A stretch of 64,000 nt of DNA from an uncultured Deferribacteraceae bacterium (GCA_947041165.1 CAMRCY010000002.1:25200-89199); one strand, 5' to 3'. Shown: positions 1-9,744, counted from the first letter of the stretch. The notes: generated by a model from the letters alone, not told the origin. Made by a program: numbers and translations.

Positions 1-1
1 A

Positions 2-199
2 CCAGCTATTCAAGATAAGTATAATGAGCATAAGAAAAAATCTGTTAATATAGATGCTACAATTATAATCAATGGAGTGATCCACCCTGGAGTGACTATA
101 AAATTTGTTGACTCATTTATGATCGTACCAACTGAGATGAGTAAGGTTAAATTTTATTACGATAAACTTAGTAGTGAAATTAAATTTGTGAATTTATAA
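2..199 (+). CDS. C-terminal end of a DUF342/FapA-like protein (5' partial)
   Basis: An open frame enters from the left edge and stops with TAA at 197-199, giving about 65 residues. The visible part reads ...INGVIHPGVTIKFVDSF...VKFYYDKLSSEIKFVNL. The 'G-V-x-x-P-G-V-x-I' strand pattern followed by a short 'v-k-F' strand resembles the C-terminal beta domain of DUF342 (FapA-like, polymer-forming) proteins. Only the tail is visible, so the family call is an inference from pattern, and the N-terminal domain and start lie outside the window. It is too short for a confident function. It is on the plus strand, convergent with the dnaB operon. Confidence 0.5.
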   Translation, partial: PAIQDKYNEHKKKSVNIDATIIINGVIHPGVTIKFVDSFMIVPTEMSKVKFYYDKLSSEIKFVNL

Positions 200-298
200 A
201 TAGATTATCGTATGATTACAGTTTTATTACAGTTTGAGAATTGAATATTTTTATAATATTACTATTTGATATTGTTCATGGCTGTATGGCTGTATTAT

Positions 299-442
299 TT
301 ACGACTATCACGATTTTATAGTTTTACGTCTTTCAAGCATTACTGTTTGATTATGTTTTATTATGCTTTTATTTGCTTTACGACTATCACGATTTTATAG
401 TTTTACGTCTTTCAATCATTACTGTTTGATTATGTTTTATTT
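299..442. repeat. Two copies of a ~65-bp direct repeat, 79 bp apart
   Basis: The segment 299-363 (beginning TTACGACTATCACGATTTTA) recurs at 378-442 with one visible mismatch (position 337 G versus 416 T). The copies are separated by about 14 bp of T-rich DNA. It lies in the 600-bp gene-free stretch between the DUF342-like tail and the 3' end of dnaB. No open frame or clear terminator is seen there. Confidence 0.85.
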
Positions 443-571
443 GCTTGATATTGTTTTCATATAATTTTATAAATGTTACAGTTAGAAAACTTAATATGAT
501 TTTGTAATAAAACATAGCATTGAATTTTTTACAACTAACCCAACTTATAGCACAATCTACAACCTTAATAA

Positions 572-718
572 TTTACAACTTACACTCAAGCTTAACACAT
601 AATCTAAGCAATTATAATTTACAATTTATACTCAAGATTAATCCATAATCTAAGCAACTATAAATTACAATTTACACTCAAGATTAATCAATAATCTATA
701 CAACTAGAATTTACAATC
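572..718. repeat. 46-bp tandem repeat, three copies plus a partial fourth
   Basis: Units start at 572, 618, 664 and (partial) 710, an exact 46-bp period. The core is TTTACAATTTACACTCAAG followed by a ...TAATCTAAGCAACTA part, with a few substitutions between units. The array lies downstream of dnaB. The rest of the 200-800 stretch is low-complexity A/T-rich DNA with no gene that I can support. Another, unrelated array downstream of ilvB has the same 46-bp period. Confidence 0.85.
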
Positions 719-800
719 TGTTCTAATTTCAAAACCTATCATAGCTTTACAATCCAAAACAAGTCCCGCTTATCCCACTTATAAATTACCACTATCTCTA

Positions 801-2222
801 TCAATCATTGCTCTTCTTCGATTTACCTGCTGGCTTACTACTCTCTTTAAGTGCTCTATAAGCATCCACATCAATAGGTGTTTTGCCGAACTTCGTAAAT
901 TGAGCATCATATTGCAGATACACTACACCCGTTGCACCGTTTCTGTGCTTAGCTAAATGTATCTCTGCAGTATTTGGAAATAGAGTGTCTTTGTTGTATA
1001 TCACATCTCTATAAATGAACATAATCAAATCCGCATCTTGCTCAATCGCACCTGATTCTCGTAAATCTGATAGCATAGGTTTATTATCTGTTCTATGCTC
1101 AACAGCTCTATTAACCTGTGCAAACGCAACAACTGGAATATTAAGCTCTTTTGCTAATGATTTTAACGATCGTGAAATCTCTGAAATTTGTTGCTCTCTT
1201 ACAACGATAGATTTATCATGTCCCATAAGTTGCAAGTAATCCACAAAAATAATATCAAGATTATCTCGCTGTTTTAACTTTCTACATTTTGATCTAATCT
1301 GATTAACCGTTATACTTCCTGAGTCATCAAGATAGATGTTAAGTTTAACAAGTTTAGCGTAACACTCACTTATTTTTTTCCAGTCTTCATTATTGAAATT
1401 ACCCGTTCTTAATTTAGATAAACTAATCTCGCCTTCAGACGATATTATCCTGTTTATAAGCTGATTGTTAGGCATCTCGAGTGAGAAAAATGCAGAGGTT
1501 TTTCCAGCAAGTGCAACATTATACAACACATTTAAACCAAAAGATGTTTTACCCATCCCAGGTCTTCCTGCTATAATAATAAGATCAGAATTTTGAAAAC
1601 CGTTAGTCAACTTATCAAGATCAGCGTAGCCTGACGGCACACCACTTATATCTTTATCATCGCCTTGTCGACTATACAACTCTTCTAATAACTTAAAACT
1701 TTCAACTGATAAAGACTCTACGTGGCTTAGATCAGTTTTAAGTCGCTTGTTTGAGATATTGTATACTATAGATTGTGATTTATCGAGCAACTCATCAATA
1801 GGTTCAATGGTATTATATCCCATCTCTGTGATCTCTGACCCAGCAGATATCATCGCTCGAAGAGTGGCTTTCTCTTTAACAGTTGTTGCATAACCAACAA
1901 CGTTTGCAGCATTAGGTATGATCTCAATCAAATCCCTAAGAAATGCAGCACCACCTGCTTTATCGAGCGAGTCGGTATCCTTCAACTTAGATATTAATGT
2001 TACTAAATCTAACGGTTGATTAGTTCTGTTCAGTTCTAAAAAAATAGCAAAGATGAAGCCATTAGCTGGATGATAAAAATCATCCACCTCTATAACTCCA
2101 ATAACTTCATCAATCGCTTTTTGATCAATAAGTATCGAAGCTAAAACCGCTTGTTCTGACTCAATACTGTGTGGCGGAACTGATCTTAACTTCTTAACTG
2201 TTCTCTCTTCTTTACTCTTCAT
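801..2222 (-). CDS. dnaB: Replicative DNA helicase DnaB
   Basis: DnaB is the hexameric 5'-3' helicase that unwinds DNA at the replication fork and contacts primase. The 473-residue product has the normal length and domain order: an N-terminal primase-interaction domain (PHSIESEQAVLASILID, residues ~17-33) and a RecA-like ATPase domain. Visible motifs are the Walker A AGRPGMGKTS near residue 220, Walker B IIFVDYLQLM, and the DnaB signature DLRESGAIEQDADLI. No intein is present. The start overlaps the 3' end of rplI by 11 bp, so the two genes are co-transcribed and probably translationally coupled. The rplI-dnaB pairing is widely conserved in bacteria. Confidence 0.97.
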   Translation of the reverse strand: MKSKEERTVKKLRSVPPHSIESEQAVLASILIDQKAIDEVIGVIEVDDFYHPANGFIFAIFLELNRTNQPLDLVTLISKLKDTDSLDKAGGAAFLRDLIEIIPNAANVVGYATTVKEKATLRAMISAGSEITEMGYNTIEPIDELLDKSQSIVYNISNKRLKTDLSHVESLSVESFKLLEELYSRQGDDKDISGVPSGYADLDKLTNGFQNSDLIIIAGRPGMGKTSFGLNVLYNVALAGKTSAFFSLEMPNNQLINRIISSEGEISLSKLRTGNFNNEDWKKISECYAKLVKLNIYLDDSGSITVNQIRSKCRKLKQRDNLDIIFVDYLQLMGHDKSIVVREQQISEISRSLKSLAKELNIPVVAFAQVNRAVEHRTDNKPMLSDLRESGAIEQDADLIMFIYRDVIYNKDTLFPNTAEIHLAKHRNGATGVVYLQYDAQFTKFGKTPIDVDAYRALKESSKPAGKSKKSND

Positions 2223-2661
2223 CTTTAATTATTGTAACTTTAAATACACTTTTAATTTCTTTGAAGATTTTAACTTTAACTTCATGAGTACCAAGATCTT
2301 TAATAGGCTCTTTCATATCAAGAAGTTTTTTATCAAGTGTGATACCTTTCTCATTAATTGCATCAGCGATCTCTTGAGATGTTACTGCGCCATATAATTT
2401 ACCAGTTTCGCCAGCTTTACGTTTGAACTCTAAATGTATAGCTTTTAATTTATTTGCTAAATCTCCAGCAGATTTAATTCTGTCTTCATCTTTCTTTTTA
2501 ATCTCTGCTAATCTTTTCTCTAATCTTTTAAGATTAGAAACAGTTGCTTGAACTGCAATACCTTTACTGATAAGGAAGTTATCTGCATAACCTTTCTTTA
2601 CTTCCTTAATATCTCCCTCATGAGCAACATCTGCTAAATCAGCCAAAAAAATAACTTTCAT
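2212..2661 (-). CDS. rplI: 50S ribosomal protein bL9
   Basis: bL9 binds 23S rRNA at the base of the L1 stalk. The 149-residue product begins MKVIFLADLADVAHEGDIKEVKKGYADNFL, the characteristic L9 N-terminal domain, followed by a long charged helix (residues ~45-75) and the C-terminal RNA-binding domain with GKLYGAVTSQEIADAI. Length is standard. It overlaps recX upstream by 4 bp and dnaB downstream by 11 bp. The usual rpsF-rpsR partners are absent here; recA and recX take the upstream position instead. Confidence 0.97.
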   Translation of the reverse strand: MKVIFLADLADVAHEGDIKEVKKGYADNFLISKGIAVQATVSNLKRLEKRLAEIKKKDEDRIKSAGDLANKLKAIHLEFKRKAGETGKLYGAVTSQEIADAINEKGITLDKKLLDMKEPIKDLGTHEVKVKIFKEIKSVFKVTIIKDEE

Positions 2662-3110
2662 TTTAAAAAATCCTCTCTCTTTACTATTTTCACAATATCT
2701 GAAATATGATACCCTCTATTCTTCAGATAGTTCAACGTTCGTATATACAACTTCTCTCTATCTTCAACATTTTTATCAACAAATTTAAGTTTAAAAGAGT
2801 TTATCTTTTCTGCTATATCAATACCGTCTTCAAACGCAACAGTATCAATAAAATCAGAGCTAATATTCTTAACTCCCCTCTCAAACAATTTGTTCGATAT
2901 ATAGTATCTACCATACCCCGATCTTAACTTATAACTTACATAATTTCTAACTACTTTATCATCATCTAAATAATTTAGATCAATCAACTTATCTACAACA
3001 GCTAGACTATCTTTATACGAAAACTTCTTCGTCACTTTATCGATTATTTCAGATGTGAGATAATCACGTCTGCTTAATAATCTAAAACAGTATTTTAATA
3101 CATCTTTCAT
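2658..3110 (-). CDS. recX: RecX-family regulatory protein
   Basis: RecX proteins bind RecA filaments and modulate their activity. The 150-residue product is all-helical, with the repeated three-helix pattern of the family: LLSRRDYLTSEIIDKVTKK, then LIDLNYLDDDKVVRNYV and LRSGYGRYYISNKLFERG. It follows recA by 52 bp on the same strand, which is the classic recA-recX arrangement, and overlaps rplI by 4 bp. Sequence similarity in this family is low, so the call rests on the motif pattern plus position. Confidence 0.85.
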   Translation of the reverse strand: MKDVLKYCFRLLSRRDYLTSEIIDKVTKKFSYKDSLAVVDKLIDLNYLDDDKVVRNYVSYKLRSGYGRYYISNKLFERGVKNISSDFIDTVAFEDGIDIAEKINSFKLKFVDKNVEDREKLYIRTLNYLKNRGYHISDIVKIVKREDFLK

Positions 3111-3162
3111 TTATATGCTAGTACCTATATTAAATTGCATCAATATTAATATCCAAATACTC

Positions 3163-4287
3163 TTATAACTCTTTTGTTTCTGTACTTACTGCACTTTCTT
3201 TAATCTCTTTAGCTTCTTTACTTTCTTTTGTTTCTTTGCTCTCTTTACGATCTTTAGAAGCTGCTTCTTTTTTAGCTTTAGCTTCTTCTTTAGCATCAAC
3301 TGGTATATTGAAAAGAACTCTAATTTCATTTTCAACTTTTTTAGCTAACTCAGGATTGTTTTCAAAAAATGTTCTAGCGTTCGATTCGCCTTGTCCTATT
3401 TTGATATCACCCATTGAGAACCATGAACCTGATTTCTGAATTATACCAGCGTCCACTCCCATAGATACTATGATCGACTCGTTAGATATTCCTTTACCAA
3501 AAACAATATCAAACTCTGCCGTTTTAAATGGAGGGGCAATTTTGTTTTTAACAACTCTAACAGTTGTATGATTTGCAACAGCCTCATCTTTATCTTTAAC
3601 AGTTGCACCCTTTCTAACTTCCATACGAACTGATGCATAAAATTTTAACGCATTACCACCTGTTGTAGTTTCTGGATTACCAAACATAACTCCGATCTTC
3701 ATTCTTGTCTGATTAATAAATACTAAACAAGTTTTTGATTTGCTAACAATACCAGTTAACTTTCTTAACGCTTGGCTCATAAGTCTTGCTTGAAGACCCA
3801 TATGTGAATCACCCATGTCACCTTCAATCTCAGCCCTTGGAGTTAACGCTGCAACTGAATCGACAACGATAATATCAACCGCTCCACTTCTTACAAGTGT
3901 TTCAGTAATTTCTAAGGCAGCCTCACCGTTATCAGGTTGAGAGATCAATAAGTTATCAATATCAACACCGATGTTAGAAGCATATAAAGGATCAAGTGCA
4001 TGCTCTGCATCTATAAAAGCTGCAACTCCGCCTGCCTTTTGTGTTTCGGCGATTAGGTGAAGTGCGATAGTTGTTTTACCTGACGACTCAGATCCATAAA
4101 CCTCAACAATTCTACCTCGAGGAATTCCACCAACACCTAACGCTATATCTAAACATAAAGCTCCTGTTGGAATAACTGGTAACTGCTCTATAGGTTTGTC
4201 ACCCATTCTCATTAATGAGCCTTTACCGAAATCTTTCTCAATCTTACTTAAAGCTAAATCTAGTGCTTTCTGTTTATCATTATCCAT
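3163..4287 (-). CDS. recA: Recombinase RecA
   Basis: RecA forms filaments on single-stranded DNA, catalyses strand exchange and triggers LexA cleavage. The 374-residue product has the Walker A motif [11 protein letters not shown] near residue 65, Walker [14 protein letters not shown], the L1 and L2 loop regions ([15 protein letters not shown] and [12 protein letters not shown]) and no intein. The last ~45 residues are a low-complexity Lys/Glu tail ([18 protein letters not shown]) in place of the short acidic tail of the E. coli protein. I see no clear LexA box upstream, but the upstream region is occupied by tandem repeats. It is the first gene of recA-recX-rplI-dnaB. Confidence 0.98.
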   Translation of the reverse strand: MDNDKQKALDLALSKIEKDFGKGSLMRMGDKPIEQLPVIPTGALCLDIALGVGGIPRGRIVEVYGSESSGKTTIALHLIAETQKAGGVAAFIDAEHALDPLYASNIGVDIDNLLISQPDNGEAALEITETLVRSGAVDIIVVDSVAALTPRAEIEGDMGDSHMGLQARLMSQALRKLTGIVSKSKTCLVFINQTRMKIGVMFGNPETTTGGNALKFYASVRMEVRKGATVKDKDEAVANHTTVRVVKNKIAPPFKTAEFDIVFGKGISNESIIVSMGVDAGIIQKSGSWFSMGDIKIGQGESNARTFFENNPELAKKVENEIRVLFNIPVDAKEEAKAKKEAASKDRKESKETKESKEAKEIKESAVSTETKEL

Positions 4288-4348
4288 TAACGTATCTCCC
4301 CAAAATTATATAATCATAAAAATTTAATTTACTGCAATCAACCGTATG

Positions 4349-4573
4349 TAAGTTTTACACTTAACGATACTCAAAATATTTAATATATTACAAACTGCTA
4401 TCACTAAGTTTTACACCTAACGATACTCAAAATATTTAATATATTACAAACTGCTATCACTAAGTTTTACACCTAACGACACTCAAAATATTTAATATAT
4501 TACAAACTGCCGTTCACTAAGTTTTACACCTAACGACACTCAAAACATTTAATATATTACAAACTGCCGTTCA
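4349..4573. repeat. 56/57-bp tandem repeat, four copies, reaching into leuA
   Basis: Units carry TAAGTTTTACACCTAACGA then a TACTCAAAATATTTAATA block and ACAAACTGC. The motif ACAAACTGC starts at 4390, 4446, 4502 and 4559, giving periods of 56, 56 and 57 bp. The last copy contains the final codons and stop of leuA (4557-4573), so the array appears to have grown from the leuA 3' end towards recA. It fills the recA-leuA intergenic space. No separate promoter is recognised within it. Confidence 0.9.
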
Positions 4574-6104
4574 TTGGTTTAACCCTTTCAACGCCTCTTA
4601 AAAAACTATTTAATGCCGACAAATACGCCTCAACTGAAGCTATAAGAATATCGGTTGAAAATCCTTTGCCACCTGTGTTATAACCACATTTATTAAACTC
4701 AACAGATACAGTAACATCACCTTGTGCATCTTTACCAGGAGTGATTGATGCTAACTTGTAACTTTTCAATTTACTCTCAATGCCAACAATTCTTTCAATT
4801 GTTTTAAACGCCGCATCAATTGGTCCATCACCTATATTTGAATCACTAAGAACTGTGCCATCATCTTTTTTCAATTTCATAGTAACGGTAGGTATTGTAT
4901 CTGTACCTGAATTAAATCCTATATAATCAAGTTCATAAAATATCTGAACCTTACCTAACTGACCTAAAACAATTACCTCTAAATCTTCATCGAAAACTTC
5001 TTTCTTCTTATCAGCAAGTAATTTAAATTTAATAAAACATTCTTCAAGTTCATCTTTAGATAATTTATATCCTAAAATTCCCAGTCTATTAACTAACGCA
5101 TTTCTTCCTGAATGTTTACCAAGAACCATTGTGCTTTCTGCAATACCAACCGATTCTGGTGTCATAATTTCATACGTCTTACGGTTTTTTAACATACCTG
5201 CTTGATGTATACCCGACTCATGTGCAAACGCATTCTTGCCAACAATCGCTTTGTTAGGTTGAACATTTACGCCCGTTATCGTTGATAAAAGTTTGCTACT
5301 TCTATAGATCTCTTTCGTATTAATATTATGTTTAACATCGCTATATATATCTAAACGTACACTCATCGCCATAACAATTTCTTCAAGTGCAGCATTTCCT
5401 GCTCGCTCTCCGATACCATTAATCGTACACTCAATCTGCGTTGCTCCTGCTCTAATTGCTGCAAGTGAGTTCGCAACAGCAAGCCCTAAATCGTTATGAT
5501 TGTGAACCGATATTTTAGCTTTCTTAACATTTGGAACATTCTTAATCACATAAGAAACCATCTCAAATATTTCATCAGGAGTTGTATAACCTACCGTATC
5601 AGGAAGGTTGATTGTTTTAGCTCCAGCATTAATTACTGCTTCAATAATCTTAACAAGAAACTCTTTATCAGATCTTGTTGCATCTTCACAAGAGAACTCA
5701 ATATCATTAAATAATGTTTTAGCGTATGCCACTGATTCAACTGCAATCTGTAACGCCTCAACACGCGTTTTATTAAGTTTATATTTTAAATGTAAATCAC
5801 TTGTTGCAATAAAAATATGTATCCTAGGTTTTTTAGCATCTTTTAAAGCTTCATAAGCTCTATCAATATCCAACTTGTTAGCCCTAGCTAATGAACAGAT
5901 TGAAGATTTTTTGATATGCTTAGCAATCAATTTTATCGATTCAAAATCACCATCTGATGAGATCGCAAACCCAGCCTCGATAACATCAACACCTAATTTT
6001 TCTAGCTGTTTAGCGAGCTGTAACTTCTCCTCTATCTTCATAGAAAATCCTGGAGCTTGTTCGCCGTCCCTTAACGTTGTATCAAAAAAAACTATCTTAT
6101 CCAT
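4557..6104 (-). CDS. leuA: 2-isopropylmalate synthase
   Basis: LeuA condenses acetyl-CoA with 2-oxoisovalerate, the first committed step of leucine synthesis. The 515-residue product opens with FFDTTLRDGEQAPGFSM, contains the metal-binding HNHNDLG motif (in KISVHNHNDLGLAVANS) and GIGERAGNA, and ends in a LeuA regulatory domain (residues ~390-510, with GDGPIDAAFKTIE). It is at the end of the ilvDBNC-psd-pssA-leuA series, 92 bp after pssA. An intrinsic hairpin lies in that gap, so leuA may be separately or conditionally transcribed. An AGG ribosome site lies about 10 nt before the ATG. Its last codons are duplicated in the downstream tandem repeat. Confidence 0.97.
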   Translation of the reverse strand: MDKIVFFDTTLRDGEQAPGFSMKIEEKLQLAKQLEKLGVDVIEAGFAISSDGDFESIKLIAKHIKKSSICSLARANKLDIDRAYEALKDAKKPRIHIFIATSDLHLKYKLNKTRVEALQIAVESVAYAKTLFNDIEFSCEDATRSDKEFLVKIIEAVINAGAKTINLPDTVGYTTPDEIFEMVSYVIKNVPNVKKAKISVHNHNDLGLAVANSLAAIRAGATQIECTINGIGERAGNAALEEIVMAMSVRLDIYSDVKHNINTKEIYRSSKLLSTITGVNVQPNKAIVGKNAFAHESGIHQAGMLKNRKTYEIMTPESVGIAESTMVLGKHSGRNALVNRLGILGYKLSKDELEECFIKFKLLADKKKEVFDEDLEVIVLGQLGKVQIFYELDYIGFNSGTDTIPTVTMKLKKDDGTVLSDSNIGDGPIDAAFKTIERIVGIESKLKSYKLASITPGKDAQGDVTVSVEFNKCGYNTGGKGFSTDILIASVEAYLSALNSFLRGVERVKPMNGSL

Positions 6105-6134
6105 ATATATTGAACCTCAGAATTGTGCCTCTAT

Positions 6135-6156
6135 AAAAAAAGCCCCAAGGGAGCTT
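6135..6156 (-). terminator. Intrinsic terminator/attenuator between pssA and leuA
   Basis: On the minus strand AAGCTCCC-TT-GGGGCTT is followed by TTTTTTT, a G+C-rich stem with a U tract. It is the strongest hairpin in this part of the window. It lies about 40 nt after the pssA stop and about 30 nt before the leuA start, so it either ends the upstream operon or acts as an attenuator in front of leuA. I see no leucine-rich leader peptide. Confidence 0.75.
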
Positions 6157-6196
6157 CTCTATTAGATCACATTCTATATAACCGTTTACAATCACT

Positions 6197-6976
6197 CTAT
6201 TTGATTTTTTTTCTTTTAAACAACACGAATAACATCCCTGTTGTAATATATGTTAACGCAATAAAAAAGAATATTATCTCAAAATATAACCCTACTACAA
6301 ATATAAATATAACTAACAACACAAGCGTATTGAACGGATGCTCTTTAAAATATCTTACCTTTTTAAAACTGTAATAAGGTATAGAACTTACCATCAAAAA
6401 AGCAAGCACATATACAGATGCAGTCAATGATATATCAACTATACTATTCCAATTTGCACTATGTAAAAACTCAAAATGAAAATATTTTAAGTTATTAACA
6501 AATATAACAAATGATGCAATGTATGCTGCCGAAACTGGAATTGGTAAACCTACGAAATATTCCGAATGTCCACCACGTGATGCTTGAACATTAAATCTCG
6601 CAAGGCGTAAAGCACCTGTTGCTACAAATAGGAATACTCCCATTATACCAACTCTACCTAAATCTTCTAATGCATAATTATATGCAAGCAGTACTGGAGC
6701 TACTCCGAACGAAACCATGTCGCATAATGAATCTAACTGTACTCCAAAATCTGAAGTACCTTTCATTAATCTAGCAACTCTACCATCAAGAAAATCAAAT
6801 ATCGCTGCTAATATGAGTGCATACGCAGCATATATAAATGATCCTGCCGATGATAAAATAATAGAGTAAACTCCACATAACAGCCCTAAGATAGTAATAA
6901 AGTTTGGCAATATTACATTTTTATTCTTTAGAAAAAGATCTATCTTATCTGACTTTCCTCTACTAAATCCTACCAT
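6197..6976 (-). CDS. pssA: CDP-diacylglycerol-serine O-phosphatidyltransferase
   Basis: This integral membrane enzyme makes phosphatidylserine from CDP-diacylglycerol and serine, the substrate of the neighbouring decarboxylase. The 259-residue product carries the CDP-alcohol phosphotransferase signature D-G-x2-A-R-x8-G-x3-D-x3-D in FLDGRVARLMKGTSDFGVQL and the following DSLCD (residues ~60-85), surrounded by about seven hydrophobic segments. It is 30 bp downstream of psd on the same strand, so the two membrane lipid enzymes are co-expressed. No obvious oddity. Confidence 0.95.
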   Translation of the reverse strand: MVGFSRGKSDKIDLFLKNKNVILPNFITILGLLCGVYSIILSSAGSFIYAAYALILAAIFDFLDGRVARLMKGTSDFGVQLDSLCDMVSFGVAPVLLAYNYALEDLGRVGIMGVFLFVATGALRLARFNVQASRGGHSEYFVGLPIPVSAAYIASFVIFVNNLKYFHFEFLHSANWNSIVDISLTASVYVLAFLMVSSIPYYSFKKVRYFKEHPFNTLVLLVIFIFVVGLYFEIIFFFIALTYITTGMLFVLFKRKKIK

Positions 6977-7006
6977 TAATATATTACCAACTTATATAAT
7001 ATTTTT

Positions 7007-7618
7007 TTAGAATGTCGCAAGTATAGATTCTCCAGCCTTAACAACATCATCTTCTCTAACAGTTATGTTAAAATCAAGTGGAAAGTAATGATCCACTCTT
7101 GATGAAAATTTGATCATTCCAAATCTGTCACCAGTTGTGATACTATCGCCTGCTTGAACATTACATACTGTACGTCTTGCAACTAAACCTGCAACTTGAA
7201 CACATACTATATCACCATGAGCGGTATCAAAAACAACTACCGTTCTCTCATTCTGTACAGACGCCTCAGGTTTTGCAGCATTTAAAAACTTGCCTTCAAT
7301 ATGGTTTACTGATTTAACAACACCAGATAAAGGAACTCTATTAACATGAACAGAGAACACATTCATAAATACAGAAACTTTCTGATATTTAACGCCATCA
7401 AGTTCTGATTGTGAAACCTCAACAACTTTACCATCAGCAGCCGAAACTGCAACGTTTTCTGATGTTGGGATCTTTCTTTCTGGATCTCTAAAAAACCATA
7501 GAAAAAGTAATAATGTTAATACCGTAAGAACAACTAAAATCTCTCTTGGTAAAATAATAAAAACTATTAGTGCAATAATTGCACCTAATATAAACGGAAA
7601 CCCTTCTTTAGCTATCAT
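7007..7618 (-). CDS. psd: Phosphatidylserine decarboxylase, short (archaeal-type) form
   Basis: Psd converts phosphatidylserine to phosphatidylethanolamine using a pyruvoyl group formed by self-cleavage. The 203-residue product is the short form, with two N-terminal membrane segments (residues ~8-43), the catalytic Asp region VSAADGKV and the His motif FSVHVNRVPLSG. The cleavage site is unusual. Where the family normally has Phe-Gly-Ser-Arg, this protein reads KFSSRVDHYFP, with Ser-Ser at residues 172-173. The Ser that would become the pyruvoyl group is retained but the preceding Gly is not. It lies between ilvC (41-bp gap) and pssA (30-bp gap). Confidence 0.93.
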   Translation of the reverse strand: MIAKEGFPFILGAIIALIVFIILPREILVVLTVLTLLLFLWFFRDPERKIPTSENVAVSAADGKVVEVSQSELDGVKYQKVSVFMNVFSVHVNRVPLSGVVKSVNHIEGKFLNAAKPEASVQNERTVVVFDTAHGDIVCVQVAGLVARRTVCNVQAGDSITTGDRFGMIKFSSRVDHYFPLDFNITVREDDVVKAGESILATF

Positions 7619-7659
7619 AAAATTCTCCTAATTGATCAATTTTATTTACTACTGTTATC

Positions 7660-8679
<1,020 letters not shown>

Positions 8680-8767
8680 CTACTTCCTCCGTAATAACCC
8701 TATAAATTTTATAGAGTTTAATTTGTTTTTTTTATAGAACTTTAATTTATTTATTAATTTTTATCTT

Positions 8768-9271
8768 CTACTTTTTATCCATATCGGCAGTTGGTTTACT
8801 GCCTCTACCTATTGCTAATGCACCTGTTCTAACCAGTTCGATTATTCCAAACGGACGAACAACTTCAATAAAAGCCTCTAACTTAGACTCCTCTCCTGTT
8901 ATCTCTATCACGATAGAATCACTAGTTAAATCAACAACCTTGCCCCTAAAACTATTGACTATATTATATACATCACTTCTGTTTTTAGAATTGACAAATA
9001 ATTTTATCAAAATCAACTCACGCTCAATATGATTATAAAGCGTTAAATCTCGCACTTTTATCACATTGATAAGTCTTCGTAACTGTTTTATAATCTGTTC
9101 GATAACCTGATCGTCACCAGTTGTGACTATCGTTATCATAGATAGATCCGATTTTTCAGTCATGTTTACCGTTAGACTTTCTATGTTGTACCCTCTACCA
9201 GAGAAGAGTCCAGATATTCTCGATAACACACCAAACTTGTTTTCAACTAAAATAGACATTATATGACGCAT
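8768..9271 (-). CDS. ilvN: Acetolactate synthase, small regulatory subunit
   Basis: IlvN activates the catalytic subunit IlvB and confers valine feedback inhibition. I place the start at the ATG beginning MRHIMSILVENKFGVLSRISGL, because this is where the family starts and because GAGAG lies 7 nt upstream; the open frame extends further to 9316 but that part is not family-like. The product is 167 residues, with an N-terminal ACT domain (GLFSGRGYNIESLTV) and a C-terminal ALS-small domain (FGIIELVRTGALAIGRG). Unusually, about 470 bp with a tandem repeat separates it from ilvB; the two are usually adjacent. Confidence 0.95.
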   Translation of the reverse strand: MRHIMSILVENKFGVLSRISGLFSGRGYNIESLTVNMTEKSDLSMITIVTTGDDQVIEQIIKQLRRLINVIKVRDLTLYNHIERELILIKLFVNSKNRSDVYNIVNSFRGKVVDLTSDSIVIEITGEESKLEAFIEVVRPFGIIELVRTGALAIGRGSKPTADMDKK

Positions 9272-9601
9272 AATCATTCTCTCAAGTAAAGTTTTTAATA
9301 TAGCAAAATTAAGCACTAAAAATCAATTCTTTTTTATTTTATAGTAACAAAAGTTATAATACAAAATAAATATATAAACTATTTAATCAGATAAACTGAT
9401 AAATATTATCACAAATAAATCTAATACACTACTAAGATAACACATAATAAAAAATGTTCTATGCCAAATAATATTTTATATAGATACTCTATCCATAAAT
9501 ATTACACTTCAACAAAATCTTCTGTGCTGACTCTTATCCTACCGTAAAATATCACACTAGATACAACTGCTCAGCGACGCAACATTCATAATCACAAATA
9601 T

Positions 9602-9733
9602 CACAATCGTAAACCTAGCCTCAATAACCTCAATTATCCAACTTTCTCACAATCGTAAACCTAGCCCCAATAACCTCAATTATCCAACTTTCTCACAATC
9701 GTAAACCTAGCCCCAATAACCTCAATTATCCAA
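9602..9733. repeat. 46-bp tandem repeat, three copies, downstream of ilvB
   Basis: Units beginning CACAATCGTAAACCTAGCC start at 9602, 9648 and 9694 (exact 46-bp period) and continue CAATAACCTCAATTATCCAA. The copies are almost identical, differing at a C/T position. They occupy the 3' side of ilvB within a 470-bp gap before ilvN. The rest of the gap (9272-9601) is A/T-rich and holds no gene that I can support. The 46-bp period matches the unrelated array at 572-718. Confidence 0.9.
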
Positions 9734-9744
9734 TGACATGAATA

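Noticed and set aside
9272..9316. Longer N-terminus for ilvN
   Set aside because: The extension is not family-like, and the spacing of GAGAG favours the ATG at 9271.
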